This document shows positions 6,611-14,294 of a DNA stretch of 17,212 nt, piece after piece. Every line of letters starts with the position of its first letter. Within the stretch, counting starts at the first letter, position 1. The position numbers were made by a program, and so were the translations under genes. The notes beneath the pieces are model-generated. The model was not told where the DNA came from and searched no databases. It saw nothing but the letters and a program-made list of their open reading frames with translations. The stretch lies in NCBI GenBank assembly GCA_050260415.1, contig JBLNCE010000079.1, positions 1 to 17,212 on the forward strand. Direction: 5' to 3'. The stretch is from JBLNCE01 sp050260415. GTDB taxonomy: Bacteria; Bacillota; UBA4882; JAAYXC01.

Positions 6611-6740
6611 ATGCTTTCTGGTCCTCGATGAAGCCGACCGCATGCTGGACATGGGTTTTCCGCCCGACTTACAGCGTATTTTGGCAGTTCTGCCCTTCGA
6701 ACGCCAGACGATGTTCTCCCCTGCCACGATGTCCGGAGAT
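6611..6740 (+). pseudogene. Fragment of a DEAD-box RNA helicase (motifs II-III)
   Basis: One frame reads LVLDEADRMLDMGFPPDLQRI then LAVLPFERQTMFS, which is the DEAD box (motif II) and following helix of an RhlE/DeaD-type RNA helicase, continuing toward the SAT motif. Motif III is damaged: a codon intrudes (FSPATM rather than FSATM), and after it the frame must shift by one to give PEIVGP, the usual continuation. Motif I and the Q motif upstream, and the entire second RecA domain, are absent. It precedes the RRM gene, a common functional partner of cold-induced helicases. It is certainly non-functional as a helicase. Confidence 0.75.
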
Positions 6741-7018
6741 TGTCGGGCCGGCCGTGCGATTCCCGCGTGCAACCCCGGCGCCTGACGGCAGGCCATCCGG
6801 CCACCCCGCCGGCGCGGTCGTACGCTTGGAGGATGGCCGCGGCCGAGGACGCCCAATCCCGGAGCACTGGCAAAGGCACAGCCGGGGGCACGGGCAGCGG
6901 AGAGGGAAGCAGGTCCAAGCCGATACCGCGGATCGACTCCAATCGGCAAACGTGTCCGCGCGCGGTCTGACGGAGACCGTCGCGCCAGCCCCAAAAAAGA
7001 AATGCGAGGAGAATCGTC
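6741..7018 (+). other. Leader/decayed region upstream of the RRM gene, with a strong hairpin
   Basis: No gene is convincing here; the open minus-strand frame over 6451-7020 looks like random GC-rich coding shadow. At 6958-6985, GCGCG-CGGTCT pairs with AGACCG-CGCGC around a GACGG loop with one bulged T, an 11-bp stem ending 33 bases before the RRM start codon. It is not followed by a T-run and could be a 5' UTR structure. The segment is probably the remains of the helicase gene plus the RRM leader. Confidence 0.4.
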
Positions 7019-7336
7019 ATGGCGTCAAAAAGCTTGTACGTGGGAAACCTGTCCTACCAATCCTCCGAGGATGATGTACGGGGGCTTTTCTCGGCTTACA
7101 GCCCGGGTGAGGTCCGCATCATTCCCGACAAGGGCTTCGGCTTTGTGGATGTGCCCGAGGAGAAGGCGGCCGATGCAATCGCGGCCACCAACGGCGTGAA
7201 CTTCCAGGGCCGCAACCTCATCGTCAACGAAGCGCGTCCCCGCGGTGAACGCTCCGGCGGCGGCGGTTACGGTGGCGGCGGCAACCGCGGCGGCGGTGGC
7301 TACGGCGGCGGTGGCGGCCGTGGAAGGCGTTTCTAG
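7019..7336 (+). CDS. Gly-rich single-RRM RNA-binding protein
   Basis: 105 residues. One RNA recognition motif fills residues 4-75: RNP2 is LYVGNL (6-11) and RNP1 is KGFGFVDV (38-45), including the aromatic residues that stack on RNA bases; GVNFQGRNLIVNEA closes the domain. The tail from residue 76 is Gly/Arg-rich (RG and GYGGGG repeats), as in cyanobacterial and deltaproteobacterial cold-induced Rbp proteins that bind single-stranded RNA in the cytoplasm. GAGGAG (7006-7011) sits 7 bases before the ATG. A strong terminator follows 41 bases after the stop, so the gene appears to be monocistronic. Its intact state contrasts with the decayed helicase just upstream. Confidence 0.93.
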   Translation: MASKSLYVGNLSYQSSEDDVRGLFSAYSPGEVRIIPDKGFGFVDVPEEKAADAIAATNGVNFQGRNLIVNEARPRGERSGGGGYGGGGNRGGGGYGGGGGRGRRF

Positions 7337-7377
7337 GATCGGGTTGCCGCGCCGCACACGAAAGGAATCGGTACAAG

Positions 7378-7410
7378 AAAGAGCCCATCACGTGGATGGG
7401 CTCTTTTGTA
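7378..7410 (+). terminator. Intrinsic terminator of the RRM gene
   Basis: AAAGAGCCCATC (7378-7389) and GATGGGCTCTTT (7395-7406) form a perfect 12-bp stem with a 5-base loop and a TTTT run overlapping the right arm. It also has A residues on the left, so it could act on both strands. Confidence 0.9.
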
Positions 7411-7526
7411 TCCCCGAAACAACCCTCTCTCAACAAAAACACAACATCGGACCGGAGGGATTTTTCGTCAGCCGCTGAATTAATAAGCAACTGAACGCGC
7501 AATCTGCCTTCATGGGCTGGTGCAAG

Positions 7527-10104
7527 ATGACCGAAGCTATGCTTGCCAAACTTACGCCCCCGCGGAAAGGACGTCATCGAGCGGCCGCGCCTTTTACGGT
7601 TGCTGTCCGATTTCGAAAACCGCAAGGCGACGCTGCTGCTGGCGCCGGCCGGATACGGCAAGACCATCGCCATGCTCCAGTTGGCCGAGAGCGCGGGCCG
7701 GGCGCTCGTCTGGTATCATTTGGATGGATATGACAACGACCCGGCGGTTTTTATTCAGTATCTGGCGACCGGTCTCCTTCGCCAATTTACGGCCTTTGGC
7801 CAGCAGGCGCTCCAACTCATCGAGCAGGGAAAGATCGAGTCCCGCCTGCGCTTGTTGGTCACGCCATCGCCAACGGAATGCTGCTGCAGGTAGACCGCCC
7901 GTTGCTGCTCGTCCTCGATGACTTCCACGCCGTCACCGATCCCCTCGTCCTTCGTTTCACCCAGGTACTCTTGGAGAATCTGCCCGGTCACGCGCATGTG
8001 CTGATCGGCGGCCGGTCCTTGTCCGCCTTGAACCTGTCCCGCCTTAAACTCGCCAACGAGGCCGCGGTCATCGGCCCTGAGGAACTGCGTTTTACCGGCG
8101 ATGAGAGCCGCTCATACTTGGCGCGGCGATCGATCCCGTTCCCGGCGGAGACGACGGCCGTTTTTGAGCGGTAACTCAATGGCTGGCCGGCGCTGGTCCG
8201 ATTGGCGGCGGACTCGGGATCCCACTTGGCGGAGGCGCAGGATAATACCGAGATCTACGAGTACCTTGCCAACGAAGTCCTGGCGCGGTTTCCCGAGGAT
8301 CTGCAGGAATTCTTGGTGAAGACGGCGGTCCTGGCGGTCGTCACCCCGGAAGAGAGCGATCTCCTCTTGCGGCGGCGTGACTCCGCGGAGATCTTGAGCC
8401 GGCTCGAAAAGGAAAGCCTGTTCCTGACCCGGCTGGCGGGGGCGAAGCGATCCTATCGTTACCACCAGCTTTTTCGGGAGTTTCTCCTGGAACGCTTGGG
8501 CTCGGAGCGACGGCCGTTGCAGCTGGCCGCCGGTCACATGGCCAGGGAGCGCCGTGACCTGGCCATGGCGGTGGAGCACTTCGCCGACGCCGGCGCCGAC
8601 GAGGAACTGATCGCGGTCTTGAGAGAGGCCGGACAGCAAGCTTTTCGGCAAGGCCGCTGGCAGACGGTCGAGCGTTGGCTGGCGTCCTTGACGCGGGCGC
8701 AGATCGCCGCCGACCCATGGTTCGCGCTGTTTCAGGCCCGGATCGAGGCGTGCAGGGTTCGGATGGAAGTGGCGGCGTACTGGGTGGATGCGGCCGCCGC
8801 GCTCTTCGCCGCGCGGGACGATCGGGCCGGCCTGGCGGAGAGCCGTGTGTTGCAGGCTCGGATCCTGCGGTACAAAGGGTTGTACCAACAAAGCCTGGCG
8901 CTGCTGGAAGAGGCCGATCCCTGTCTGCATCAGGGCGAAGGCCAACTCCGTTTCGATCTGCCCATGGAAAAGTCCCTGAGCCTGGTCATGACCGGCCGTT
9001 TCAAAGAGGCGGAAGCCCTTCTACAGAACGTTCTGGCGGAGGCGGAGCGGGCCGGGGACGATCTCATCGCCGCCTATATGCTCGAGGGCTTGGGACATAC
9101 GTATTACCTGCAGGGGAAGTACGGCAAGGCGCTGCGGATGTATCGCAAACGGCTGGAGATTGCCCCGGAACGGGATTTTCCGTATTACTACGTACAGGAT
9201 TTCACCGCCGCCATCTATCAGGAGTGGGGCGAGCTGGATCAGGCTTTTGAATACGCCCGGCGCAACGTGGCTTTCAAAGAGAATCTTGAGTTGACGGATA
9301 CGCTTCCCTCGGCCTATTTCCAACTGGCCGACATCTATCTGAACCGCAGGGACCTAAAGAACGCGGAGGAGTATTTCCGGCGGGCGGTCGACCTGATCGA
9401 GAAAACCAGCGGGGAACGATTCTACCTGAGCCTGAGCCAGGCTTACCTGGCTCGCTGTCTGAGAGAGCAAGGCCGGTTGGCGGAGGCCCTGGCCATGATG
9501 GAGGCGACACTGGCGGAAGCCCAGAACTCTTCCCGGTTGGCCTTGGCCATCTGCCAGGAATTGGGCGCCTCGATCTACTGGTCTTGCGGCAAGAAACGGG
9601 AAGCAAAAGAGATGTTGACCGCGGCCATTCTTAGCTTGGAGGAGATGGGTTTTCCGCGCCCCTTGGGACACGCCTATGCGGCGATGGTCCTCCTTTGCGC
9701 CGCCGAGGGGCGGCATACGCCCGCAAGACCCTGGCATTGTCCGCCCGGAAGAACAGCCGCTCCTGGGCGAGCTGGCGCGACACGCCGACGCCGGCATCCG
9801 CTTGCGGACCGTCACGCCGCTCGAAGAGATTGGGGGTGAAGACGCGGTTTCGATCCTGACGGCGATGGCGCTCGATCCCGACGGGGCCGTATCGCAATTG
9901 GCCGCGGAGGCTTTGGCGAGAATCAGGTCGCGGGAATCGCCGGAGACGGAATCCAATCTAGGCATCGTGCTGGAGCTGAAGACGCTGGGAACTTTTCAGG
10001 CCATGCGTCAAGGATGCTCCGTCCCGGTGACCTGGCGCACCGCCAAGGCGCGGGATCTGCTGGAGCGTATGGCGCGATCCTGGATACCGGTACCGGCTCG
10101 ATTG
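7527..10104 (+). pseudogene. Broken MalT-type STAND ATPase regulator with TPR, HEAT and SARP-like domains
   Basis: The ancestral protein started near ATG 7527 (LAKLTPP, the usual N-terminus). A frameshift at the CCCCC run 7557-7561 moves the reading to a frame with GKDVIERPRLL and Walker A AGYGKT (about 7648-7665). A second shift between about 7835 and 7862 returns to the first frame, with Walker B LLLVLDDFH (7902-7928). An in-frame TAA at 8172-8174 then interrupts it before LNGWPALVRLA. A long TPR region follows (8230-9700), then a third frameshift near 9715-9725, a HEAT-like segment (9780-9925) and the start of a winged-helix SARP-type domain (LKTLGTFQ ... WRTAKARDLL) that breaks off near 10104. 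Downstream to 10292 nothing recognisable remains. Such regulators sense ligands and activate transcription. Confidence 0.82.
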
Positions 10105-10292
10105 ACCGGCGCGGATAATCTACGAACCCCGGCCCCCGCGGTCTTCATCCGGGCATACCTCATATGCCACCGCGTCAACCGTTCGCACGCCGCCGTCGCT
10201 TGTTTTACTGGGCCGATCCCGGCCGGCTCTGCCCTTGCTGCTACTTAATGGCAGTACTGGATCAACCGTTGATGAGAACGGAGCCAGCAGCG

Positions 10293-12746
10293 TTAGATGG
10301 TGTCCCGTCGTGGTTGACCCCAAAACTCCCTCAGCGCCTCCCCCAAATCCTCCCGCGAGAACTCCCGCCCCGGCATGAACCAGTCCGGCGGGAGCAGATC
10401 CCGGTAGGCCTCGTGCCGGAAGCGGTCGTCGACCAGGATGACCACGCCCCGGTCCTCGGGTGTGCGAAAGACCCGGCCCGCCGACTGGATGACCCGGATC
10501 AAGCCGGGGATGAGGTAGGCGTAGAGGAAACCCGCCTCGTTGCGCTCCTGGAAATAACTCCGGATGAGTTCCTGCTCCTCGCTTACCATCGGCAGCCCTG
10601 GTCCGACGAGACAGACGCCGATGAGCCTCTCCCCGGGCAGGTCGATACCCTCGCCGAAAAGCCCGCCCAGGACCGCCAAGCCCAGATTGGACCGGCCCGT
10701 GTCCGTCGCGGTCAACATCTCGAGGAACCGCCGCTTTTGCTCGTCGCGCATGGATGGGTACTGGACGTGCACGGCCGCGCGGCCTTGCAGGATCTCCACG
10801 ACCAGCGGGCGCACGGCGTTGAGGTAACCGTACGAGGGAAAGAACATCAGGTAATTGCCCGTGCGGGCCGTGGCCATCGCCACCGCCACTTGCGCCAAAG
10901 CCCAGGCCGTCTCCTCCCGCGCCCGGTAGCGGGTGTCGATGCCGGGAACATGCAGGTAAAGCCGGTTTTCCTGGGGGAAGGGCGAAGTCAGCCGGCAGTG
11001 GAGCGCGTCCCGCCGGCCGCCCAGCAGGTCCCGGAAGTAGTCAAAGGGGGAGAGGGTGGCCGAGAAGAAGACCGCGGACCGGCCATGGTCCAGCCGCTTC
11101 CGGAGCAGGGGCCCGGGGTTCAGGCAGAGGAGGCGGAGGGTGACCCCTCCCCCCTCTAGGGTCTTGGCATAGACCGCATAATCCTTGCCGGTATTTTCCG
11201 CCACGCGGAGCAGATGCAGCAGATCAAGATAGAAATCCCGCCACCGGCGCAAAAGCATCGCCGGGGGGCGGCGGGCGAAGACCCGGTCCAGGGCGCCGGC
11301 CAGTCGCTCCAGGGTGGGCGGCAGCATCTCCGGCAGGCGGCCCAGGAGCAGCCCGCGCCTGCCCTCGGCCGCCATCTCCCGCGCCCACCCCGCGAAGTAC
11401 GTCCCCACCGTCTCGCACTCCCGGACGAGCCCGGGATCGAGCCCGCCCAGTTCCTCCGCGAGCCGTTCCAGATCGGCCGCGTTCAGGGAGGCGGAGTACA
11501 TCTCCCGGCCCCGCTGGACCAGGTTATGCGCCTCATCCACGAGAAAGAGCGAGTCCCGCCGCCCGCCGGGGCCGAAGAAACGCTTGAGAAAGACGTTGGG
11601 ATCGAAGACGTAGTTGTAGTCCCCGACGATCAGATCGCACCGGAGGGCCAGATCGAGCGAGAGTTCGAACGGGCAGAGCCGCTCCCGCCGCGCCGTCTCC
11701 AGCACCGTCTCGGGCGCGATCAGTTCCCGGACGAGCAGGTCCGGGAGCACCGCCGCCGCCCGGGCGAAATAATCCCGGGCGCAGGGGCACTCGGCGGGCC
11801 CACACTCCGCCTCCGGGTGGAGACAGACGCGCTCCTTGGCCTCGATGAAGACGGTGCGCAGCCGCAGGCCGCCTTCTTTCGCCTGGGTCAGGGTCTTGCG
11901 GAGTATCTCCTTGCCCGACGTCTTGGCCGTGAGAAAGAAGACGCGGCTATAACGCCCGCCCGCCGCCAACCCCTTCAGCGCCGGATGAAGCACCGCGACG
12001 GTCTTGCCGATCCCCGTGGCCGCTTCGGCGAAGAGATCCCGCTCGCCCGCGATCGCCGCCGCCACCGTCTCCATGAGTTCGTCCTGCCCCTCCCGCCGTT
12101 CGGGGAAGGGGAAGCCCCAGGCCAGGAGCGATTCGTCCCGCACGGCGCGCCAGTCGTCAAGGGCGCGGTGGTGCTCGATGAAGGCTTCGGCGAGGGAAGT
12201 GAAGAAAGCCCGGCCTTCTTCCGGCGAAATCACAAGGGAGAAGGAGCGCTCCGACAAGTCGTCGAGATTGACGTAGGTTAGGCGGCCGGCAACCTTCTTT
12301 TCCGGATTGGTGGCCATGACGAAGTGAAGATAGAGCCGGAGCTGGGCCGCGTGGGCGGGCCATTTTTCCAAAAAGAGATCGGTAAGTGGGAGATAGGTGG
12401 TCTTTATTTCTTCGACGATAAGTCGTCGCGCGTCGTGCGTCACGAGTCGCGAGTCAGGAACGGAAGGACTATCGGGGTCGGGATCGGTATCGGGATCGGG
12501 GTCGAAGATGCCGTCGATGCGGCCGCGTACGAGGAGACGGTAGCCGCGGGATTCGTAGACGTGTTCGATGGGGACCTCCGTGCGGTAACCGGGGGGGCGG
12601 GAGGAGGCGACGAGCTGATGGCCGCTGGTCCCCTCCTGGGCGCGCTCGGCCGGGGCCACGGTCACGCCGAGGTCCTTGGGGTGGTAGAGGATGTCCAGGA
12701 GGGATTTGACGGAGACGGTAAGGTCGCGCAAGCGGAGAGAACTCAC
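10293..12746 (-). CDS. PD-(D/E)XK nuclease-DinG/XPD-type Fe-S helicase fusion
   Basis: 817 residues from GTG 12746. N-terminal nuclease domain: D78 in GRIDGI, E113-I-K115 in VEEIKT and Q135 in HAAQLRLYL fit the PD-(D/E)XK pattern. Superfamily 2 helicase motifs: Walker A ATGIGKT with K248, DEAH at 404-407, SATLSPFDYF, and motif VI QSAGRVFR. Cysteines C308, C315, C320/C322 and C358 between motifs Ia and II should ligate a 4Fe-4S cluster as in XPD/DinG. It probably unwinds DNA 5'-3' in repair. The frame is open to a TTG at 12824, but that codon overlaps the predicted -10 box and the added residues (LTPSLSPKRGG) are translated repeat DNA, so GTG 12746 is preferred. Residues 81-108 are a repeat-derived insertion. 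Confidence 0.9.
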   Translation of the reverse strand: MSSLRLRDLTVSVKSLLDILYHPKDLGVTVAPAERAQEGTSGHQLVASSRPPGYRTEVPIEHVYESRGYRLLVRGRIDGIFDPDPDTDPDPDSPSVPDSRLVTHDARRLIVEEIKTTYLPLTDLFLEKWPAHAAQLRLYLHFVMATNPEKKVAGRLTYVNLDDLSERSFSLVISPEEGRAFFTSLAEAFIEHHRALDDWRAVRDESLLAWGFPFPERREGQDELMETVAAAIAGERDLFAEAATGIGKTVAVLHPALKGLAAGGRYSRVFFLTAKTSGKEILRKTLTQAKEGGLRLRTVFIEAKERVCLHPEAECGPAECPCARDYFARAAAVLPDLLVRELIAPETVLETARRERLCPFELSLDLALRCDLIVGDYNYVFDPNVFLKRFFGPGGRRDSLFLVDEAHNLVQRGREMYSASLNAADLERLAEELGGLDPGLVRECETVGTYFAGWAREMAAEGRRGLLLGRLPEMLPPTLERLAGALDRVFARRPPAMLLRRWRDFYLDLLHLLRVAENTGKDYAVYAKTLEGGGVTLRLLCLNPGPLLRKRLDHGRSAVFFSATLSPFDYFRDLLGGRRDALHCRLTSPFPQENRLYLHVPGIDTRYRAREETAWALAQVAVAMATARTGNYLMFFPSYGYLNAVRPLVVEILQGRAAVHVQYPSMRDEQKRRFLEMLTATDTGRSNLGLAVLGGLFGEGIDLPGERLIGVCLVGPGLPMVSEEQELIRSYFQERNEAGFLYAYLIPGLIRVIQSAGRVFRTPEDRGVVILVDDRFRHEAYRDLLPPDWFMPGREFSREDLGEALREFWGQPRRDTI
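12421..12505 (-). repeat. Hexamer and heptamer tandem arrays inside the helicase gene
   Basis: On the minus strand 12505-12471 is a run of GACCCC/GATCCC/GATACC hexamers coding DPDPDTDPDPD. Next, 12455-12421 is five tandem heptamers, each beginning GAC (GACTCGC, GACTCGT, GACGCAC, GACGCGC, GACGACT), coding DSRLVTHDARR. Both arrays fall between the first acidic residue and the E-x-K motif of the nuclease domain and keep the reading frame. The hexamer string matches the right arm of the intergenic element at 4121-4150. Confidence 0.75.
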
Positions 12747-12785
12747 CCCCCGGCCCCCTCTCTTTGGCGAAAGAGAGGGGGTGAG
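12742..12785 (-). repeat. REP-like palindrome in the helicase leader covering its ribosome site
   Basis: CCCCCTCTCTTT (12754-12765) and AAAGAGAGGGGG (12770-12781) form a perfect 12-bp stem with a 4-base loop; flanking CTCACCCCC (12742-12750) and GGGGGTGAG (12777-12785) offer an alternative pairing. On the minus strand the 3' arm is the purine-rich stretch GAGAGGGGG lying just ahead of GTG 12746, so the structure would hide the ribosome site. Confidence 0.6.
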
Positions 12786-12823
12786 ATCGAGAACGATAGG
12801 GAGAATGTGTGTTCGATGCATCA

Positions 12824-12852
12824 ATCATAACATGGGGGCGAGGTCGAAGCAA
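12824..12852 (-). promoter_or_regulatory. Promoter of the nuclease-helicase gene
   Basis: On the minus strand TTGCTT (12852-12847) and TATGAT (12829-12824) are separated by exactly 17 bases. The -10 matches 5 of 6, the -35 only 3 of 6. Predicted transcription begins near 12817, downstream of the TTG at 12824, which argues against that start codon. Confidence 0.55.
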
Positions 12853-13048
12853 GCGGGTAGGGGAAAGGCTGTAAACCCGCATAAATAGTCTATGTTCTTA
12901 ATTTGCAGGAATTAGTCACGAAAATGCTGAAACTTACCAATAGAAAATGGTGTATTCTCGGGGTGATTAAGTCTGTTGGAGGCGTCATTGGCCGGATCGG
13001 GAGAGACTCAGGGAGAGGTTTGAAAGGTTCAGGAAGGCTATCTAGCAG
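12853..13048. other. Decayed intergenic DNA, no gene supported
   Basis: Short open frames only. One plus-strand frame starts MLKLTNRKW, faintly recalling transposase helix-turn-helix starts. Another ends HWPDRERLRERFERFRKAI before a stop and looks once-coding. Neither can be assigned. No terminator, RNA gene or repeat was seen. Confidence 0.35.
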
Positions 13049-13189
13049 TCAACTCTCGATATCATCGTAGAACCCTCGCCACTCTACCGGTTCCGGGTAG
13101 AGGGCCTGGTAAATTTGTTTCCCTTTGGACGTCAACCCGTCATACCACGGTCGCCAGATACAAAACATGTAGTATTCCCCGTCGCCCAT
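13049..13189 (-). pseudogene. 46-codon fragment of unknown protein (C-terminal end)
   Basis: The minus-strand frame from ATG 13189 to TGA 13051-13049 reads GEYYMFCIWRPWYDGLT, then SKGKQIYQALYPEPVEW, ending RGFYDDIES. Its aromatic-rich, compositionally balanced sequence looks like real protein rather than shadow, and it lacks a ribosome site, so it is probably the end of a longer gene whose front was lost. It abuts the NADAR fragment in another frame on the same strand. I do not recognise the family. Confidence 0.4.
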
Positions 13190-13197
13190 ACGCCAGC

Positions 13198-13332
13198 CAT
13201 GACGTCGGTTTTCACCTGTTCCCAATCCTGGCGAAGCGGCTTGCCGCGATCACGACCCATGCGGGCGGCGATCATGGGGGACTCGGCAAGCTGGATCTCC
13301 CATTGATACTTATGGTCCAGGAACTTTTGCGC
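13198..13332 (-). pseudogene. Internal fragment of a NADAR (YbiA-like) protein
   Basis: About 45 codons read AQKFLDHKYQWEI, then ESPMIAARMGRDRGKPLR, QDWEQVKTDVM. This is the core of the NADAR/YbiA family: the MAARxGR-R block followed by DW..VK.DVM. Family members are N-glycosidases that hydrolyse riboflavin-pathway intermediates or ADP-ribose derivatives. The N-terminal catalytic part and the C-terminal AKF segment are missing; a stop lies just upstream in frame (CTATAG region at 13333-13338) and the downstream sequence changes frame. It is a relic. Confidence 0.7.
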
Positions 13333-13338
13333 CTATAG

Positions 13339-13648
13339 AATCGGAGCGACCTGCGGTGCGATTTGACTCAGGATACGGATCCACGCATGCTGGAAATGAA
13401 GCTGGCGGGAGATGTCAATGACTACGTGCTACCCCATTTCAAAAGGTTCAAGACGACCCAGGATATAGAAGCCCTCGTGGTATAAATGACCGGGCAACGT
13501 GGATTTACCGTACTTGGCCGTCTTCTTGCTATTAAGAGGTAACCGTAAAGGTGAAGACGTATTGAGGAGGCATTGCCGGGAAGCCGTGCATCCCATATAT
13601 CTTGAGAGAATGCGAGAGCTCGCCTTTAATCTTGGTTTTGATTTGTAA
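13339..13648 (+). pseudogene. Frameshifted C-terminal remnant of an uncharacterised protein
   Basis: The first piece (13339-13485) reads DLRCDLTQDTDPRMLEMKLA, then GDVNDYVLPHFKRFKTTQDI and a stop. A second piece in another frame (13490-13648) continues DLPYLAVFLLLRGNRKGEDV, then LRRHCREAVHPIYLERMREL and ends FNLGFDL. Both look like true protein and follow each other as one gene would, with stops and at least one indel between. The pattern (…YVLPHF-RF…, then PYLAVFLLL-G…) is reminiscent of the ends of small DUF4304-type proteins, but that is only a resemblance. It ends 52 bases before the next gene. Confidence 0.5.
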
Positions 13649-13683
13649 GTACTAATGAATAGATACTTAAATTACATGTATCT
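13638..13683 (+). promoter_or_regulatory. Possible promoter with inverted repeat upstream of the 13701 gene
   Basis: TTGATT (13638-13643) and GATACT (13662-13667) lie 18 bases apart. The -10 is overlapped by the inverted repeat AGATAC (13661-13666)/GTATCT (13678-13683), which could be an operator. The region is AT-rich, so chance matches are more likely. Confidence 0.35.
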
Positions 13684-13700
13684 GTGAGGGGGTCGGAATA

Positions 13701-14213
13701 ATGACTTTGGCAGAATTGAAAAAGCGATTAAGGTATGAGGAAGTCACTGAAATTGAGAGAGGATATAACCTGTCGGGAAACGGTTATCAAGATGTCGTAT
13801 TTTGCATCAACGATCCGTCGCGGCCGGATGCTCCGATCATGTTTGGGTTCGATGCGAGCAGAGAATATACCCATTTTGTTGGATGGATGAGCTGGCACAC
13901 CCATTTTGATGACCATATCAATGAAGATGTTAATATCGCTAAAGCGATTGCCTTCATCCGGAAAATAATACAACGGAGAAGGTATTTGTTACAGTATTTT
14001 GATAAAAACGGTAAGTACTTCGGTGGTTCCATTATATCGTCGTGGATGCTCCATCGTATTGCAACGGATGCCGATGCTATCAGGGATCTTCTTGTCCCTG
14101 ACAGGGTAGAATTCTTCAAAATTACCACATTTGGGGAACCATCATTGAGATTTGACCGGAATAGCTTAGAAAAGCAGGACTGTCTATCCCTGGAAAATCC
14201 TGAACCTTTGTAA
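13701..14213 (+). CDS. Unknown 170-residue protein (FVGWMSWHTHFDD type)
   Basis: ATG at 13701 with GAGGGGG (13686-13692) 8 bases upstream. No signal peptide or membrane segment. The most marked part is FVGWMSWHTHFDDHINEDVN followed by a helix IAKAIAFIRKIIQRRRY, then YFDKNGKYFGGSIISSW. A Trp/His/Asp-rich turn followed by a helix and a strand with GKYFGGS recalls small immunity-type proteins of polymorphic toxin systems, but no toxin gene is adjacent, so this is a weak analogy. The gene is clearly more AT-rich than its neighbours and follows a gene graveyard, suggesting acquisition by transfer. Function unknown. Confidence 0.72.
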   Translation: MTLAELKKRLRYEEVTEIERGYNLSGNGYQDVVFCINDPSRPDAPIMFGFDASREYTHFVGWMSWHTHFDDHINEDVNIAKAIAFIRKIIQRRRYLLQYFDKNGKYFGGSIISSWMLHRIATDADAIRDLLVPDRVEFFKITTFGEPSLRFDRNSLEKQDCLSLENPEPL

Positions 14214-14294
14214 GGGTCTGAGACCATTCCTAAAGCTCAGCGCTTGAATTTCATTCCTGGACGGACGAATGACTGCCGAAAAGAGGTCACCGCT

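Noticed and set aside
6451..7020. 189-codon minus-strand frame ahead of the RRM gene
   Set aside because: Starts with a hydrophobic run but then becomes Arg/Gly/Pro-rich with no motif and overlaps clear DEAD-box debris on the other strand.
10164..12281. Long plus-strand open frames opposite the helicase
   Set aside because: They lie antisense to a gene with complete helicase motifs; their Arg/Pro/Gln-rich composition is that of GC-rich shadow frames.
12747..12824. Extra 26 N-terminal residues of the helicase from TTG 12824
   Set aside because: The TTG overlaps the predicted -10 box, lacks a ribosome site and the residues are translated palindromic repeat.
12924..13040. Transposase-like helix-turn-helix start (MLKLTNRKW)
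   Set aside because: Only a few residues match; no inverted repeats, DDE motif or target duplication found.
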